Assembly: GCA_902798015.1 (NCBI GenBank)
Contig: CADBVL010000003.1
Span: 42,857-83,558 of the forward strand
DNA from: an uncultured Bacteroidales bacterium
GTDB taxonomy: Bacteria > Bacteroidota > Bacteroidia > Bacteroidales > Paludibacteraceae
Length of the DNA stretch: 40,702 nucleotides
Reading direction: 5' to 3'
Part shown: one piece after another, positions 30,753-40,288 of the stretch
Position numbering within the stretch: the stretch's first letter is position 1
How the letters are laid out: each line of letters starts with the position of its first letter
The notes under the pieces: model-generated
Database searches by the model: none
Seen by the model: only the letters and a program-made list of their open reading frames with translations
What the model was told of the DNA's origin: nothing
Made by a program: the position numbers and the translations under genes

Positions 30753-32771
30753 ATGTTCCAACTTGAGAGTCCATATAAACCGACAGGTGACCAGCCGGAA
30801 GCGATTAAGGCGCTGGTGGACGGTCTGAACGCAGGCGCAGATGCGCAGGTGTTGCTTGGTGTGACCGGTAGCGGCAAGACGTTCACCGTGGCGAACGTGA
30901 TCAAAGAGGTGAACCGCCCCACCCTCATCATGAGTCACAACAAGACGCTTGCCGCGCAGTTGTATTCAGAGATGAAGGCATTCTTTCCGCACAACGCCGT
31001 GGAGTATTTCGTGAGTTACTACGACTACTACCAGCCCGAGGCGTATATCCCGGCGACAGACACGTATATCGACAAGGACCTGAGTATCAACGAAGAGATC
31101 GATCGGTTGAGACTGAGTGCGGTGGCCGCTCTGCTGAGCGGACGGAAGGACGTCATCATCGTCAGTTCCGTCAGTTGTATCTACGGTTTGGGCTCTCCGC
31201 AGGACTTCACGGCGAACGTCATTGAGTTACGCCGCGGACAGGAGATCCCCACGGATACCTTATTAAAACAGCTCGTGGGTGCGCAATACGTGCGTAATGA
31301 TATAGAACTCGCGCGCGGACGTTTCCGCGTGAAAGGCGATACGATCGATATCGCCCTCGCGTACGCAGACTACATCGTGCGGATTGAGTTTTTTGGCAAT
31401 GAGATAGACGCCATTCTGACCGTGGATCCAATCAGCGGACAGGTGTTGGAGGAATTTGACCAATACAACCTGAGTCCGGCAACCATCTTCCTGACGAGCG
31501 CCGAACGCATCGCCGCCGCGAAAGAACAGATCAAGACAGATCTCGCCAAACAAATCGACTATTTCATCTCCATCGGTGAAGAACTCTATGCCAAGCGTAT
31601 CGAAGAGCGTGTGAAGTACGACCTTGAGATGCTGGACGAGTTGGGTTACTGCACGGGCGTAGAGAACTACAGCCGTTATTTCGACGGTCGCGAAGAAGGG
31701 ACGCCACCTTATTGTCTGCTTGATTATTTCCCGAAAGACATGCTGCTTGTCATCGATGAGAGCCACGTTACCGTTCCTCAGATACGCGGTATGTACGGGG
31801 GCGACAAAGCGCGCAAAGACAACCTCGTGACATACGGATTCCGTCTGCCCGCCGCCCGCGACAACAGGCCTTTGAAATTCGAAGAGTTCGAACAGAAAAC
31901 GGGTCAGACCATTTATGTCTCCGCAACGCCGGACGAGTACGAACTGAACCGCTCAGAAGGCATCGTCATAGACCAGTTGATTCGTCCGACAGGGCTGCTG
32001 GATCCGGAGATCGAAGTACGTCCGACAGAGAACCAGGTGGATGACCTGATGGACGAAATCAAGACACGTATCCACCGCGGCGAACGCACCTTGGTAACAA
32101 CCCTCACCAAGCGGATGGCGGAGGAGCTGGACGAATACCTGCGCAAATACCGCATCAAGTCCGCCTATATCCATTCGGACATAGACACCATCGAGCGCGT
32201 GAAGATCATGGAGGACCTGCGTCGCGGCGAGTACGATGTGTTAGTGGGTGTCAACCTCTTACGTGAAGGACTGGACCTTCCGGAAGTGAGTCTGGTGGCG
32301 ATTCTGGATGCCGACAAGACAGGTTTCCTGCGCGACCAACGAAGTCTGACCCAGACGGTAGGCCGTGCGGCGCGGCACGTACACGGTAAGGCCATTCTAT
32401 ATGGCGACAAGATCACTCCGGCGATGCAGGCTACCATCAACGAGACCAACCGTCGACGCGCTATTCAGATGCGTTACAACGCCGAGCACGGCATCACTCC
32501 GACGGCTATCAAAAAAGACATCAACACATCAGCGCTCGCCGCGCTGTACAAAGATCCCGAAGAGGAGAAACGCCGCGTAGAAGAGGCTATTCGCGAGAGC
32601 TGGAAGACCGCCGAATGGCAGCAGATGAATGCCGCCAAGTTGGAGAAAGCGATAGACCAGAAACGCAAACAGATGCTCGCCGCAGCAAAGGCGACCGATT
32701 TCGAGATGGCCGCCCGCTTACGCGATGAGATGATCGAGATGCAAGACCGCCTGCAAGCCCTGCAGGGTTGA
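30753..32771 (+). CDS. uvrB: excinuclease ABC subunit B
   Basis: 672 residues, the usual length. Damage-verifying helicase-like subunit of UvrABC. Walker A GVTGSGKT (36-43), the beta-hairpin YYDYYQPEAYIPATDTYIDKD that locks on DNA, DESH (motif II, LLVIDESHVTVPQ), motif VI QTVGRAARH, and a C-terminal UVR motif (AAAKATDFEMAARLRDEM) that binds UvrC. No typical promoter precedes it; the 11-bp array occupies that place, so it may be read through from rplS or be controlled by the array. Confidence 0.97.
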   Translation: MFQLESPYKPTGDQPEAIKALVDGLNAGADAQVLLGVTGSGKTFTVANVIKEVNRPTLIMSHNKTLAAQLYSEMKAFFPHNAVEYFVSYYDYYQPEAYIPATDTYIDKDLSINEEIDRLRLSAVAALLSGRKDVIIVSSVSCIYGLGSPQDFTANVIELRRGQEIPTDTLLKQLVGAQYVRNDIELARGRFRVKGDTIDIALAYADYIVRIEFFGNEIDAILTVDPISGQVLEEFDQYNLSPATIFLTSAERIAAAKEQIKTDLAKQIDYFISIGEELYAKRIEERVKYDLEMLDELGYCTGVENYSRYFDGREEGTPPYCLLDYFPKDMLLVIDESHVTVPQIRGMYGGDKARKDNLVTYGFRLPAARDNRPLKFEEFEQKTGQTIYVSATPDEYELNRSEGIVIDQLIRPTGLLDPEIEVRPTENQVDDLMDEIKTRIHRGERTLVTTLTKRMAEELDEYLRKYRIKSAYIHSDIDTIERVKIMEDLRRGEYDVLVGVNLLREGLDLPEVSLVAILDADKTGFLRDQRSLTQTVGRAARHVHGKAILYGDKITPAMQATINETNRRRAIQMRYNAEHGITPTAIKKDINTSALAALYKDPEEEKRRVEEAIRESWKTAEWQQMNAAKLEKAIDQKRKQMLAAAKATDFEMAARLRDEMIEMQDRLQALQG

Positions 32772-32782
32772 GGGATTACGGG

Positions 32783-34702
32783 TTATTCCATTAAAATTGT
32801 TGCCGAATACGGCATTACAAAGATGTGACTACCGGCGTAGTCGCCCAGACTGCCGTCTGACTTCGCTTCGCCGTCAAAGGCCAGGATGGTATATGCTCCC
32901 TCCGGAATATCCGCTTTCACTTCTTCCTCCCCGCCATTGAGCAAGACGATGAGTGTCTTTGCGCTGTCAATGCCTTCAATATCCTTGATGCGATAAGCAA
33001 TCAGATGATCGCTGGTGGTTGGCAGGAAGTCCACGTGCTCCTTCACCAGATCCGCGCTGCCGAGTCGGAAACCTTTGTGGGCACGGCGGATGGCAATCAT
33101 CTCGCGATAGTAGGTATAGAGGTCTTGGTAGTTGCGCTTGTTCTCCCATGGGATGATGTTAATCGAGTCGGAACTCTGATAACTGTTGTCAACACCGCGC
33201 TTGGTGCGATAGAGTTCTTCGCCGCCGTAGAGGAACGACATTCCTTGCGAGACGAGTACGGCAGTCTGCGCCAGTTTGTTCATGCGGATGCAGTCCTCTT
33301 CATTCTGATTTTTGGTGCTCACTTCAATCCGGTCACGCAGACAGTAGTTGTCGTGGCAGGTGATATAGGACACATGTTGCATGGGTTCTCCGCTCCACCA
33401 GTTTAGAACTGGAGCAAGTTGGCCATTCGGGTCTGTATAGTCGATACATGCAACGAGTCCGCGCATGACATCGTTCCGGCCGGCCGCGTTGCCGGAAGCA
33501 AAACCGGGTTCGTGGTCAAAAGGAGAACCGATGAGGGCGTTGCGGATATCATCGCTAAAAGCTCCCACGCGCGGCATTTTATAGGTCCATTGCTTCATAG
33601 CCAGCGAGTCGTACGGGTATGCCGGACTCATGGCTGCCCACCCTTCCCCGTATGTAACGATCGTCGGATCAATCTTATCGAGCGCCGCGCGGATGGCGTT
33701 CATCGTCTCCTGGTCATGGATGCCCATAAGGTCAAAACGGAACCCGTCAATATGGTACTCGCGTGCCCAGTAGCAGACAGACTCCACCATAAACTGACGC
33801 ATCATCTCGTGATCGGATGCCGTCTCATTACCGCAACCGGAACCGTTCGCGTATGTTCCATCCTCGTTGAGACGGTAGAAATACTTCGGTACCACGCGTC
33901 CGAGCGCACATCCGTTCGCATCGTAGGTATGGTTATAAACGACATCCATGATGACACGGATACCGGCTTTATGAAGTGCCTGAATCATCTGTTTCGCTTC
34001 GCGAATACGGCAAGCCGGATCATAGGGATTGGTCGAGTAACCTCCGTCGGGTACGTTGTAGTTGACCGGGTCGTAACCCCAGTTATAACGGTTCTGATCC
34101 AACGCCGTCTCGTCAATAGAACCGTAATCGAAAATCGGCAAGAGTTGGATATGCGAAATGCCGAAGTCCTTGAGGTAGTTAAGAGGCGCCTCTTCGGTCA
34201 GGGCCAGAAACTTGCCTTTATGTTCGACACCGGAGTTGGGCGACATCGTGAAGTCACGCAAATGGGTCTCATAAACCACTATATCCGTAGGATCGGGCAT
34301 TGCGGGTCTCTGATCTTCCACCCACCCTTCGGGGTCGGTCTGCTTGAAGTCGATGATCGCTGCACGCTGTCCGTTCACACTCACTGCTTTCGCGAAGATA
34401 CCCGGAGACTCCGGACTCCATTCGCCGTTTTGGAAGGAACGGACGGTATAGAACTTGCCGGCTTGATTCCCTCTCACGGTAGCCTTCCAGAAGTCTTTCT
34501 CACCCTTCTTTAATGCGATGGTTTCAAACTCCGCAGCATCCGAAGTATCGTACAAACGAACCTCCATTTGCTCGGCAATATCTGACCAGAAGGAGAATTG
34601 GGTTTTGGAACTACTATAGAGGCATTCGTCCTCCATTTTCGGCTGCTTGGCGGTGCAAGCAACTAATGCTACAGAAAGCATAAAGATGATGGTTTTACGC
34701 AT
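32783..34702 (-). CDS. pulA: type I pullulanase lipoprotein (GH13)
   Basis: 639 residues from the ATG at 34702, giving a lipoprotein signal ending SVALVAC (Cys16); upstream in-frame ATGs fall in the promoter. Hydrolyses alpha-1,6 links of pullulan and branched alpha-glucans. N-terminal carbohydrate-binding-like region, then a TIM barrel with the pullulanase signature YNWGYDP (206-212), DVVYNH, nucleophile Asp324 in GFRFDLMG, acid/base Glu353 in YGEGW and SYITCHDN. The lipid anchor places it at a membrane surface. Together with glgB it handles branched glucan. Confidence 0.93.
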   Translation of the reverse strand: MRKTIIFMLSVALVACTAKQPKMEDECLYSSSKTQFSFWSDIAEQMEVRLYDTSDAAEFETIALKKGEKDFWKATVRGNQAGKFYTVRSFQNGEWSPESPGIFAKAVSVNGQRAAIIDFKQTDPEGWVEDQRPAMPDPTDIVVYETHLRDFTMSPNSGVEHKGKFLALTEEAPLNYLKDFGISHIQLLPIFDYGSIDETALDQNRYNWGYDPVNYNVPDGGYSTNPYDPACRIREAKQMIQALHKAGIRVIMDVVYNHTYDANGCALGRVVPKYFYRLNEDGTYANGSGCGNETASDHEMMRQFMVESVCYWAREYHIDGFRFDLMGIHDQETMNAIRAALDKIDPTIVTYGEGWAAMSPAYPYDSLAMKQWTYKMPRVGAFSDDIRNALIGSPFDHEPGFASGNAAGRNDVMRGLVACIDYTDPNGQLAPVLNWWSGEPMQHVSYITCHDNYCLRDRIEVSTKNQNEEDCIRMNKLAQTAVLVSQGMSFLYGGEELYRTKRGVDNSYQSSDSINIIPWENKRNYQDLYTYYREMIAIRRAHKGFRLGSADLVKEHVDFLPTTSDHLIAYRIKDIEGIDSAKTLIVLLNGGEEEVKADIPEGAYTILAFDGEAKSDGSLGDYAGSHIFVMPYSATILME

Positions 34703-34722
34703 GGTAGTTAAATTTTCGGGGA

Positions 34723-34754
34723 CAAAATTACTACAAATATTGCACATGTGCAAA
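34723..34754 (-). promoter_or_regulatory. promoter of pulA with palindrome
   Basis: Minus strand: TTTG (34751-34754), 20-base spacer, TAATTTTG (34723-34730). The perfect 14-bp palindrome TTGCACATGTGCAA (34740-34753) overlaps the -33 box. Confidence 0.82.
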
Positions 34755-34770
34755 TTTTTGCATGATTTTA

Positions 34771-34802
34771 TTTGCGTATGTCAGATTTTTTCTGTAATTT
34801 TG
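34771..34802 (+). promoter_or_regulatory. promoter of the YhcH-family gene
   Basis: TTTG (34771-34774), 20-base spacer, TAATTTTG (34795-34802); extended -33 TTTGCGTATGTCAGA. Divergent from pulA. Confidence 0.8.
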
Positions 34803-34825
34803 CCGCGCAAAATTGCTTAAATACT

Positions 34826-35281
34826 ATGATACTCGACAAATTAGAAAACGCCGATTGGTACTTTGACAGTGTACCCGGTTTGAAAGAATTCATGAAATTC
34901 TACAACGAGAATGATCTCGAAGAGTTGCCTGCATGCAAGATTTTCCTAGACGGCAAAGACCTGTTTGTGAACATTGTGGACTTCAAGGGCAAGGAGGAAT
35001 CCAAATGCCGCATGGAAGCGCATAGAGACTACCTGGACATCCAGATTCCGCTTGGCGATGACGAGGAGATGGGTTGGAAAGCACAGGTGGATTGTCAGGA
35101 TGTTACGCAGGAGTATGATGAGGGCAAGGACGTAGAGTTCTACGGCGACAAGGCGACTGCGAAGTTTACCGTGCCGGCAGGTCATTTCGCCGTCTTCTTC
35201 CCGTCGGATGCACACCAACCCGGTATCGCTCCGGGCAAGGAATACCGGAAGTTAATTGTTAAAGCACGGGTAAATAACTGA
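34826..35281 (+). CDS. YhcH/YjgK/YiaL-family protein
   Basis: 151 residues from the ATG at 34826 (MILDKLENADWYFDSVPGLK). Cupin-like family with conserved EAHRDYLDIQIPL and the C-terminal FFPSDAHQPGIAPG and RKLIVKARV. Members occur in sialic acid, amino sugar or alginate operons (NanQ-type anomerase, TabA); here it lies with glgB and nagB, so a sugar-anomerase role is plausible but unproven. An in-frame upstream ATG at 34772 falls in the promoter and is rejected. Confidence 0.88.
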   Translation: MILDKLENADWYFDSVPGLKEFMKFYNENDLEELPACKIFLDGKDLFVNIVDFKGKEESKCRMEAHRDYLDIQIPLGDDEEMGWKAQVDCQDVTQEYDEGKDVEFYGDKATAKFTVPAGHFAVFFPSDAHQPGIAPGKEYRKLIVKARVNN

Positions 35282-35303
35282 CCTTTGAAAATTTTCTAAT
35301 ACT

Positions 35304-37373
35304 ATGGCAACAAAGAAAATACAAGCTCCGAAACATCTGAAGATTGTGGAGCGCGATCCATACCTGCAGCCATACGAAGGAGCATTGCAGGCTCGGGCTG
35401 ACTATGCGAAGAACAAAGAGGCTGAATTGACCGGCGGACAGTCCTTGGCGGACTGGGCAAGCGGTTATCTGTATTTCGGCCTTCACAAGACCTCCGAAGG
35501 ATGGGTGCTTCGCGAATGGGCACCGAACGCGACTGCCATTTATATCAAGGGTGACATGAACGGTTGGCAGAAGGACGAGAACTATCGTCTCCAGCCCATC
35601 GGCAACGGTGTATGGGAAGCCAAATTGCCGGAGAACGCCCTGCAGCACGGACAGATGTACAAACTGCTGGTAGAATGGCAAGGCGGCTACGGTGAGCGCA
35701 TCCCGAGTTATGTGCGCCGCGTAGTGCAGGACGAGCAGACGAAGATCTTTTCCGCACAAGTGTGGGACGAACCCGAATTCCAGTGGAAGAACAAGGGCAA
35801 GAAATTCAGAGAGAAAGGCGGATTATACATCTACGAATGCCATATAGGCATGAGTTCGGAGCAGGAGAAAGTGAACAGTTACGAAGAGTTCCGCCGTGAC
35901 GTGTTGCCGCGTATCGCGAAATTAGGTTATAACTGCATCCAGATCATGGCCATTCAGGAACACCCCTATTACGGAAGTTTCGGATACCATGTATCAAATT
36001 TCTTTGCTGCCAGCAGCCGTTTCGGCACGCCGAACGAATTGAAGGCACTGATTGACGATGCACACGGACGTGGCATCCATGTAATCATGGACCTGGTACA
36101 CAGCCATGCCGTCAAGAACGAACTGGAAGGACTCGGTAACTTCGATGGAACAGGTTACCAGTATTTCCATGACGGCGGACGCCGCGAACACCCGGCATGG
36201 GACTCGCTCTGCTTCAACTACGGCAAGAACGAAGTGCTGCATTTCCTGCTGTCGAACTGCAAGTTCTGGTTGGATGAATACGACTTCGACGGTTTCCGCT
36301 TCGATGGCGTGACCTCGATGATCTACCGCAGTCACGGTCTGGGCGAGGACTTCAACGGCTATCCGAGTTACTTCAACGGCAACGAAGACGGCGACGCGTT
36401 GATGTATCTGACGCTGGCCAACAAGGTGATTCACGAAGTGAAACCCGAGGCAATCACGATCGCCGAAGAGATGTCGGGCATGCCGGGTCTCGCTGCGGCT
36501 ATCGAAGACGGCGGCGTAGGATTCGACTACCGTCTGGCAATGGGTATTCCGGATTTCTGGATCAAGTATATCAAAGAGGTGAAGGACGAAGACTGGAAAG
36601 CCGGACATATCCTGTACGAGATGACCAACCGCCGCGAGGACGAGAAGACGATCTCGTATGCGGAGAGTCACGACCAAGCCCTCGTAGGCGACAAGACCAT
36701 CATCTTCCGTCTCGTGGATGCCGACATGTACTGGCATTTCGAGCACGGCCATTCGACCTATATGGTGGATCGCGGCATAGCGCTGCATAAGATGATCCGT
36801 CTGATCACCGCCTCTACCATCAACGGCGGTTACCTGACCTTCATGGGCAACGAGTTCGGTCATCCCGAGTGGATTGACTTCCCGCGCGAGGGCAACGGAT
36901 GGAGTTACAAATATGCCCGCCGTCAATGGAGCCTGGTGGACAATCCCAACTATTTCTTCGCAGACCTCAACCGCTTTGACGAGGCGATGGTTCATCTGTT
37001 GAAGGAGCATCTGTTGACGCAAAAACCGACCACCGAAGAAAAGAGATACCATGTAGGCAACCACCTGCCATGGGTGATGAAATGGTGGGACAACGAGGGT
37101 GACCAGGTAGTGGCTTACTCGCGTGGCGACCTGCTGTTTATCTTTAACTGGAACGGTCAGAAATCCTTCGCGGACTACGGGATGTTGGTTCCGGAAGGAA
37201 AGTATAAAGTGGTATTGAATACCGATGCAAAAGAGTTCGCAGGTTTTGGCTTGAGTGACGACTCTGTAGCGCATTTCACCGAACATGACGAACTCTACGC
37301 CAAGGACGACAAGGGTTGGCTGAAGATGTACCTGCCGGCCCGCAGCGCAGTAGTATTACAAAAAATCGATTGA
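35304..37373 (+). CDS. glgB: 1,4-alpha-glucan branching enzyme
   Basis: 689 residues. Forms alpha-1,6 branches in glycogen. N-terminal CBM48 (about 50-150), the GH13 barrel with DLVHSHAVKNE, nucleophile Asp334 in GFRFDGVTSMIY, acid/base Glu in AEEMSGMPG and SHDQALVGDKT, and a C-terminal all-beta domain. The SMIY, NEFGHPEWIDFPR and DNPNYFF segments resemble the eukaryote-like GBE branch common in Bacteroidetes rather than the E. coli GlgB branch. It is 22 bases after the YhcH gene and one base before the TlpA-like gene. Confidence 0.95.
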   Translation: MATKKIQAPKHLKIVERDPYLQPYEGALQARADYAKNKEAELTGGQSLADWASGYLYFGLHKTSEGWVLREWAPNATAIYIKGDMNGWQKDENYRLQPIGNGVWEAKLPENALQHGQMYKLLVEWQGGYGERIPSYVRRVVQDEQTKIFSAQVWDEPEFQWKNKGKKFREKGGLYIYECHIGMSSEQEKVNSYEEFRRDVLPRIAKLGYNCIQIMAIQEHPYYGSFGYHVSNFFAASSRFGTPNELKALIDDAHGRGIHVIMDLVHSHAVKNELEGLGNFDGTGYQYFHDGGRREHPAWDSLCFNYGKNEVLHFLLSNCKFWLDEYDFDGFRFDGVTSMIYRSHGLGEDFNGYPSYFNGNEDGDALMYLTLANKVIHEVKPEAITIAEEMSGMPGLAAAIEDGGVGFDYRLAMGIPDFWIKYIKEVKDEDWKAGHILYEMTNRREDEKTISYAESHDQALVGDKTIIFRLVDADMYWHFEHGHSTYMVDRGIALHKMIRLITASTINGGYLTFMGNEFGHPEWIDFPREGNGWSYKYARRQWSLVDNPNYFFADLNRFDEAMVHLLKEHLLTQKPTTEEKRYHVGNHLPWVMKWWDNEGDQVVAYSRGDLLFIFNWNGQKSFADYGMLVPEGKYKVVLNTDAKEFAGFGLSDDSVAHFTEHDELYAKDDKGWLKMYLPARSAVVLQKID

Positions 37374-37374
37374 T

Positions 37375-37911
37375 ATGAGAAAACAAATCTTTATTATCCT
37401 GGCCGCTACCCTGACATTGGTAGCCTGCCATAAACCGGCAACAGAAGAGCAGACTCCCGCGACAGACACTGTAACTGTTGAAGAGACCGTAGCCGTACCC
37501 GAAGTAGGAGGTCAGTTCATTGACTTCACCGCCGTCACGCCGGAAGGCAACGAGTTGTCGCTGAGCGAACTCGTAGGACAAACGGACTTCGTGCTCGTTG
37601 ATTTCTGGGCATCGTGGTGCGGTCCATGCCGTCGCCTTATCCCGGTTCTCAAAGAGATGTACTATAGCCAACCCGAAGGACGCCTGCAGATATTCTCTTG
37701 CTCCGTAGATCGCGAGGAAGCGGATTGGCGCACAGCTCTGGAAGAAGAACAGATGCCTTGGGCACAAGCGCGAGAGGACGAGAACCATGTATGCTCCGAC
37801 CTCTATAACGTGGAGTTTATCCCGCACACCATCCTCATCGACCGCGAGGGAAAAATCCTCGGCATCAACCTCGAGGAACCGGAGATACAGGAGTTCCTGT
37901 TTGCAGAATAA
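37375..37911 (+). CDS. TlpA/ResA-like thioredoxin lipoprotein
   Basis: 178 residues: lipoprotein signal with LVAC (Cys18), a Thr/Glu/Pro-rich linker (PATEEQTPATDTVTVEET), then a thioredoxin fold with ASWCGPCRR (CGPC 82-85), FSCSVDREEADW and a cis-Pro segment FIPHTILIDREGKI. Probably a membrane-anchored disulfide reductase facing the periplasm. The partner is unknown; position after glgB may be operonic by chance. Confidence 0.92.
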   Translation: MRKQIFIILAATLTLVACHKPATEEQTPATDTVTVEETVAVPEVGGQFIDFTAVTPEGNELSLSELVGQTDFVLVDFWASWCGPCRRLIPVLKEMYYSQPEGRLQIFSCSVDREEADWRTALEEEQMPWAQAREDENHVCSDLYNVEFIPHTILIDREGKILGINLEEPEIQEFLFAE

Positions 37912-37971
37912 CAAATACAAACCGTGTCTGTCCGTTAGGCAGTAGTTACCGGCAGACAAGGGTGGAAAATA

Positions 37972-37992
37972 GTTTAATGTTTAAAGTTTAAA
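37972..37992 (+). repeat. 7-bp tandem repeat before nagB
   Basis: Three units GTTTAAT, GTTTAAA, GTTTAAA, 8 bases before the nagB ATG. A short array, possibly of no significance. Confidence 0.55.
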
Positions 37993-38000
37993 GAAAAACA

Positions 38001-38810
38001 ATGCGTGTAATTATTGAACCTTCGTATGACCTGCTGAGCAAGTGGGCTGCGAATTATGTAGCAAAAAAAATCAATGAGTTTGATCCCAAAGAGAGCAAAC
38101 CTTTCGTATTAGGTCTTCCTACCGGCAGTTCGCCGTTAGGTATGTACAAAGCCCTTATCGAACTCAACAAAGCGGGCAAAGTGTCGTTCCGCAACGTAGT
38201 TACCTTTAATATGGACGAGTATGTCAACCTGCCGGAAGAACACCCCGAAAGTTATCATAGCTTCATGTGGAATAACTTCTTCTCCCATATTGACATCCGC
38301 AAAGAAAACGTCAATATCCTCAACGGCAACGCCCCCGACCTCGCGGCCGAGTGCGCACGCTATGAGGAGAAAATCAAAAATATCGGTGGCATTCATCTGT
38401 TCCTCGGCGGTATTGGTCCGGACGGACACATCGCTTTCAACGAACCGGGTTCATCGCTCTCCAGCCGTACCCGCAAGAAAGAGTTGACCACCGACACCAT
38501 CATCGCCAACAGCCGTTTCTTCGACAACGATGTGAACAAAGTGCCCAAGACCGCCCTCACCGTAGGTGTAGGCACGGTCATGGATGCCAAAGAAGTGCTC
38601 ATCATGGTGAACGGACACAACAAAGCCCGTGCGCTGCAACATGCCATCGAAGAGCCCATCAGCCATATGTGGACGGTCTCCATGCTCCAGATGCACCAGC
38701 ATGGTATCATCGTCTGCGATGAGGCTGCTTGCGAAGAACTCAAAGTAGGCACGTTCAACTATTTCAAAGATATCGAGCGTAACAACCTCGATCCGAAGAC
38801 ACTGTTATAA
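38001..38810 (+). CDS. nagB: glucosamine-6-phosphate deaminase
   Basis: 269 residues, the usual size. Converts glucosamine-6-phosphate to fructose-6-phosphate and ammonia. Motifs: [23 protein letters not shown] (catalytic Asp), [17 protein letters not shown] and [14 protein letters not shown]. The stop overlaps the cysS ATG (TAATG). No SD is seen; the leader holds a 7-bp repeat. Confidence 0.97.
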   Translation: MRVIIEPSYDLLSKWAANYVAKKINEFDPKESKPFVLGLPTGSSPLGMYKALIELNKAGKVSFRNVVTFNMDEYVNLPEEHPESYHSFMWNNFFSHIDIRKENVNILNGNAPDLAAECARYEEKIKNIGGIHLFLGGIGPDGHIAFNEPGSSLSSRTRKKELTTDTIIANSRFFDNDVNKVPKTALTVGVGTVMDAKEVLIMVNGHNKARALQHAIEEPISHMWTVSMLQMHQHGIIVCDEAACEELKVGTFNYFKDIERNNLDPKTLL

Positions 38811-40288
38811 TGTTAGAAATTTACAACTCGTTAACGAGATTCAAAGAAACATTCAAACCTCTCCACGAAGGGCACGTAGGCATGTATGTCTGCGGCCCTA
38901 CCGTGTATGGAGATGCCCATTTGGGACATGCCCGTCCTGCTATCACATTCGATATCCTCTATCGCTATTTGCAACACCTCGGCTATAAGGTACGCTACGT
39001 CCGTAATATCACGGATGTCGGACACCTGGAGCACGATGCGGACGAAGGCGAAGATAAGATAGCGAAGAAAGCACGACTCGAGCAACTCGAGCCGATGGAG
39101 GTTGTGCAATTCTATACCAACCGGTATCATCGCGACATGGCGGCGCTCAACGTGTTACCGCCGTCCATCGAACCGCACGCAAGCGGACATATCATTGAGC
39201 AGATCGCCTTCGTGCAGAAGATACTCGACCGCGGCTATGCCTATGTATCCAACGGCTCGGTTTACATGGACGTGGAGAAATATGCCAAGGACTATCCGTA
39301 CGGCAAACTCTCCGGACGTAACCTCAACGACATCGTCACAGAGACGCGTGAGTTGGACGGACAGGACGAGAAGAAGCACAGTTATGACTTCGCCCTCTGG
39401 AAGAAAGCAGCACCGGAGCATATCATGCACTGGCCCAGCCCTTGGTCGGAAGGTTTCCCCGGATGGCACATGGAGTGCTCCACGATGGGCACCAAGTACC
39501 TCGGCGAACAATTCGACATCCACGGCGGCGGACTCGACCTTATCTTCCCGCATCATGAAGCGGAGATTGCGCAGAGTTGTGCGGCTTTAGGTCATGAGTC
39601 CGTGCATTACTGGATGCACAATAACATGATTACCATCGCCGGCAAGAAAATGGGTAAGAGTTACAATAACTTCATTACCCTCGAGCAGTTCTTCTCGGGC
39701 AATCACCCGCTACTGAGCAAGCCTTTCGGACCTATGGTCATCCGTTTCTTCATTCTCCAAGCCCATTACCGCTCCACCGTGGACTTCTCGTCCGAGGCTC
39801 TTGAGGCAGCCGAGAAAGGTCTTCAACGAATGCAGGAGGCGTATGCGAGATTGCAGAAGATACAGCCATCCGCGGCTACCAACGTAGAGGTGAACGGTTT
39901 GCGAGAGAAATGCCAAGAGGCGATGGATGATGACCTCAATACGCCGTTTGTCATCGCAGCGTTGTTTGACAGCGCGAAAGCGATTAACACCGTTCATGAC
40001 GGCAAAGGAACCATCAGTGAGGCGGACCTCAAAGAACTGAAAGACGTCTGGCAGACCTTCGCCATCGACATTCTGGGTCTGAGATTAGGAGAAGAAGGCT
40101 CTTCCCTTCAGGGAGGAGACGGAGGTAGGCTTACCGCTTTCCACGGCGCCATCGACCTGCTGCTCAACATTCGCCTGCAAGCCAAACAGAACAAAGATTG
40201 GGCTACCAGCGATAAGATTCGGAATGAACTCACCGCACTCGGTTTCCACATACAGGACACAAAAGATGGGTTTGAGTGGTCGATTTAA
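38810..40288 (+). CDS. cysS: cysteinyl-tRNA synthetase
   Basis: 492 residues. Class I synthetase: [16 protein letters not shown] (HIGH-type HLGH and a zinc Cys), [28 protein letters not shown] and [10 protein letters not shown] (KMSKS-type loop). The linker before the last helical segment (about 427-441, [15 protein letters not shown]) is encoded by a palindromic repeat (40101-40131) also found in tcdA and aroC. The next gene begins within its last codons. Confidence 0.97.
   Translation: MLEIYNSLTRFKETFKPLHEGHVGMYVCGPTVYGDAHLGHARPAITFDILYRYLQHLGYKVRYVRNITDVGHLEHDADEGEDKIAKKARLEQLEPMEVVQFYTNRYHRDMAALNVLPPSIEPHASGHIIEQIAFVQKILDRGYAYVSNGSVYMDVEKYAKDYPYGKLSGRNLNDIVTETRELDGQDEKKHSYDFALWKKAAPEHIMHWPSPWSEGFPGWHMECSTMGTKYLGEQFDIHGGGLDLIFPHHEAEIAQSCAALGHESVHYWMHNNMITIAGKKMGKSYNNFITLEQFFSGNHPLLSKPFGPMVIRFFILQAHYRSTVDFSSEALEAAEKGLQRMQEAYARLQKIQPSAATNVEVNGLREKCQEAMDDDLNTPFVIAALFDSAKAINTVHDGKGTISEADLKELKDVWQTFAIDILGLRLGEEGSSLQGGDGGRLTAFHGAIDLLLNIRLQAKQNKDWATSDKIRNELTALGFHIQDTKDGFEWSI

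Noticed and set aside
34703..34753. Longer N-terminus of pulA from upstream in-frame ATGs
   Set aside because: It would start inside the -33/-7 region and would hide the lipoprotein signal.
37972..37992. GTTTAAA heptamer repeat as a regulator site
   Set aside because: Only three AT-rich units; could easily arise by chance or slippage, so it is listed as a repeat without a function.
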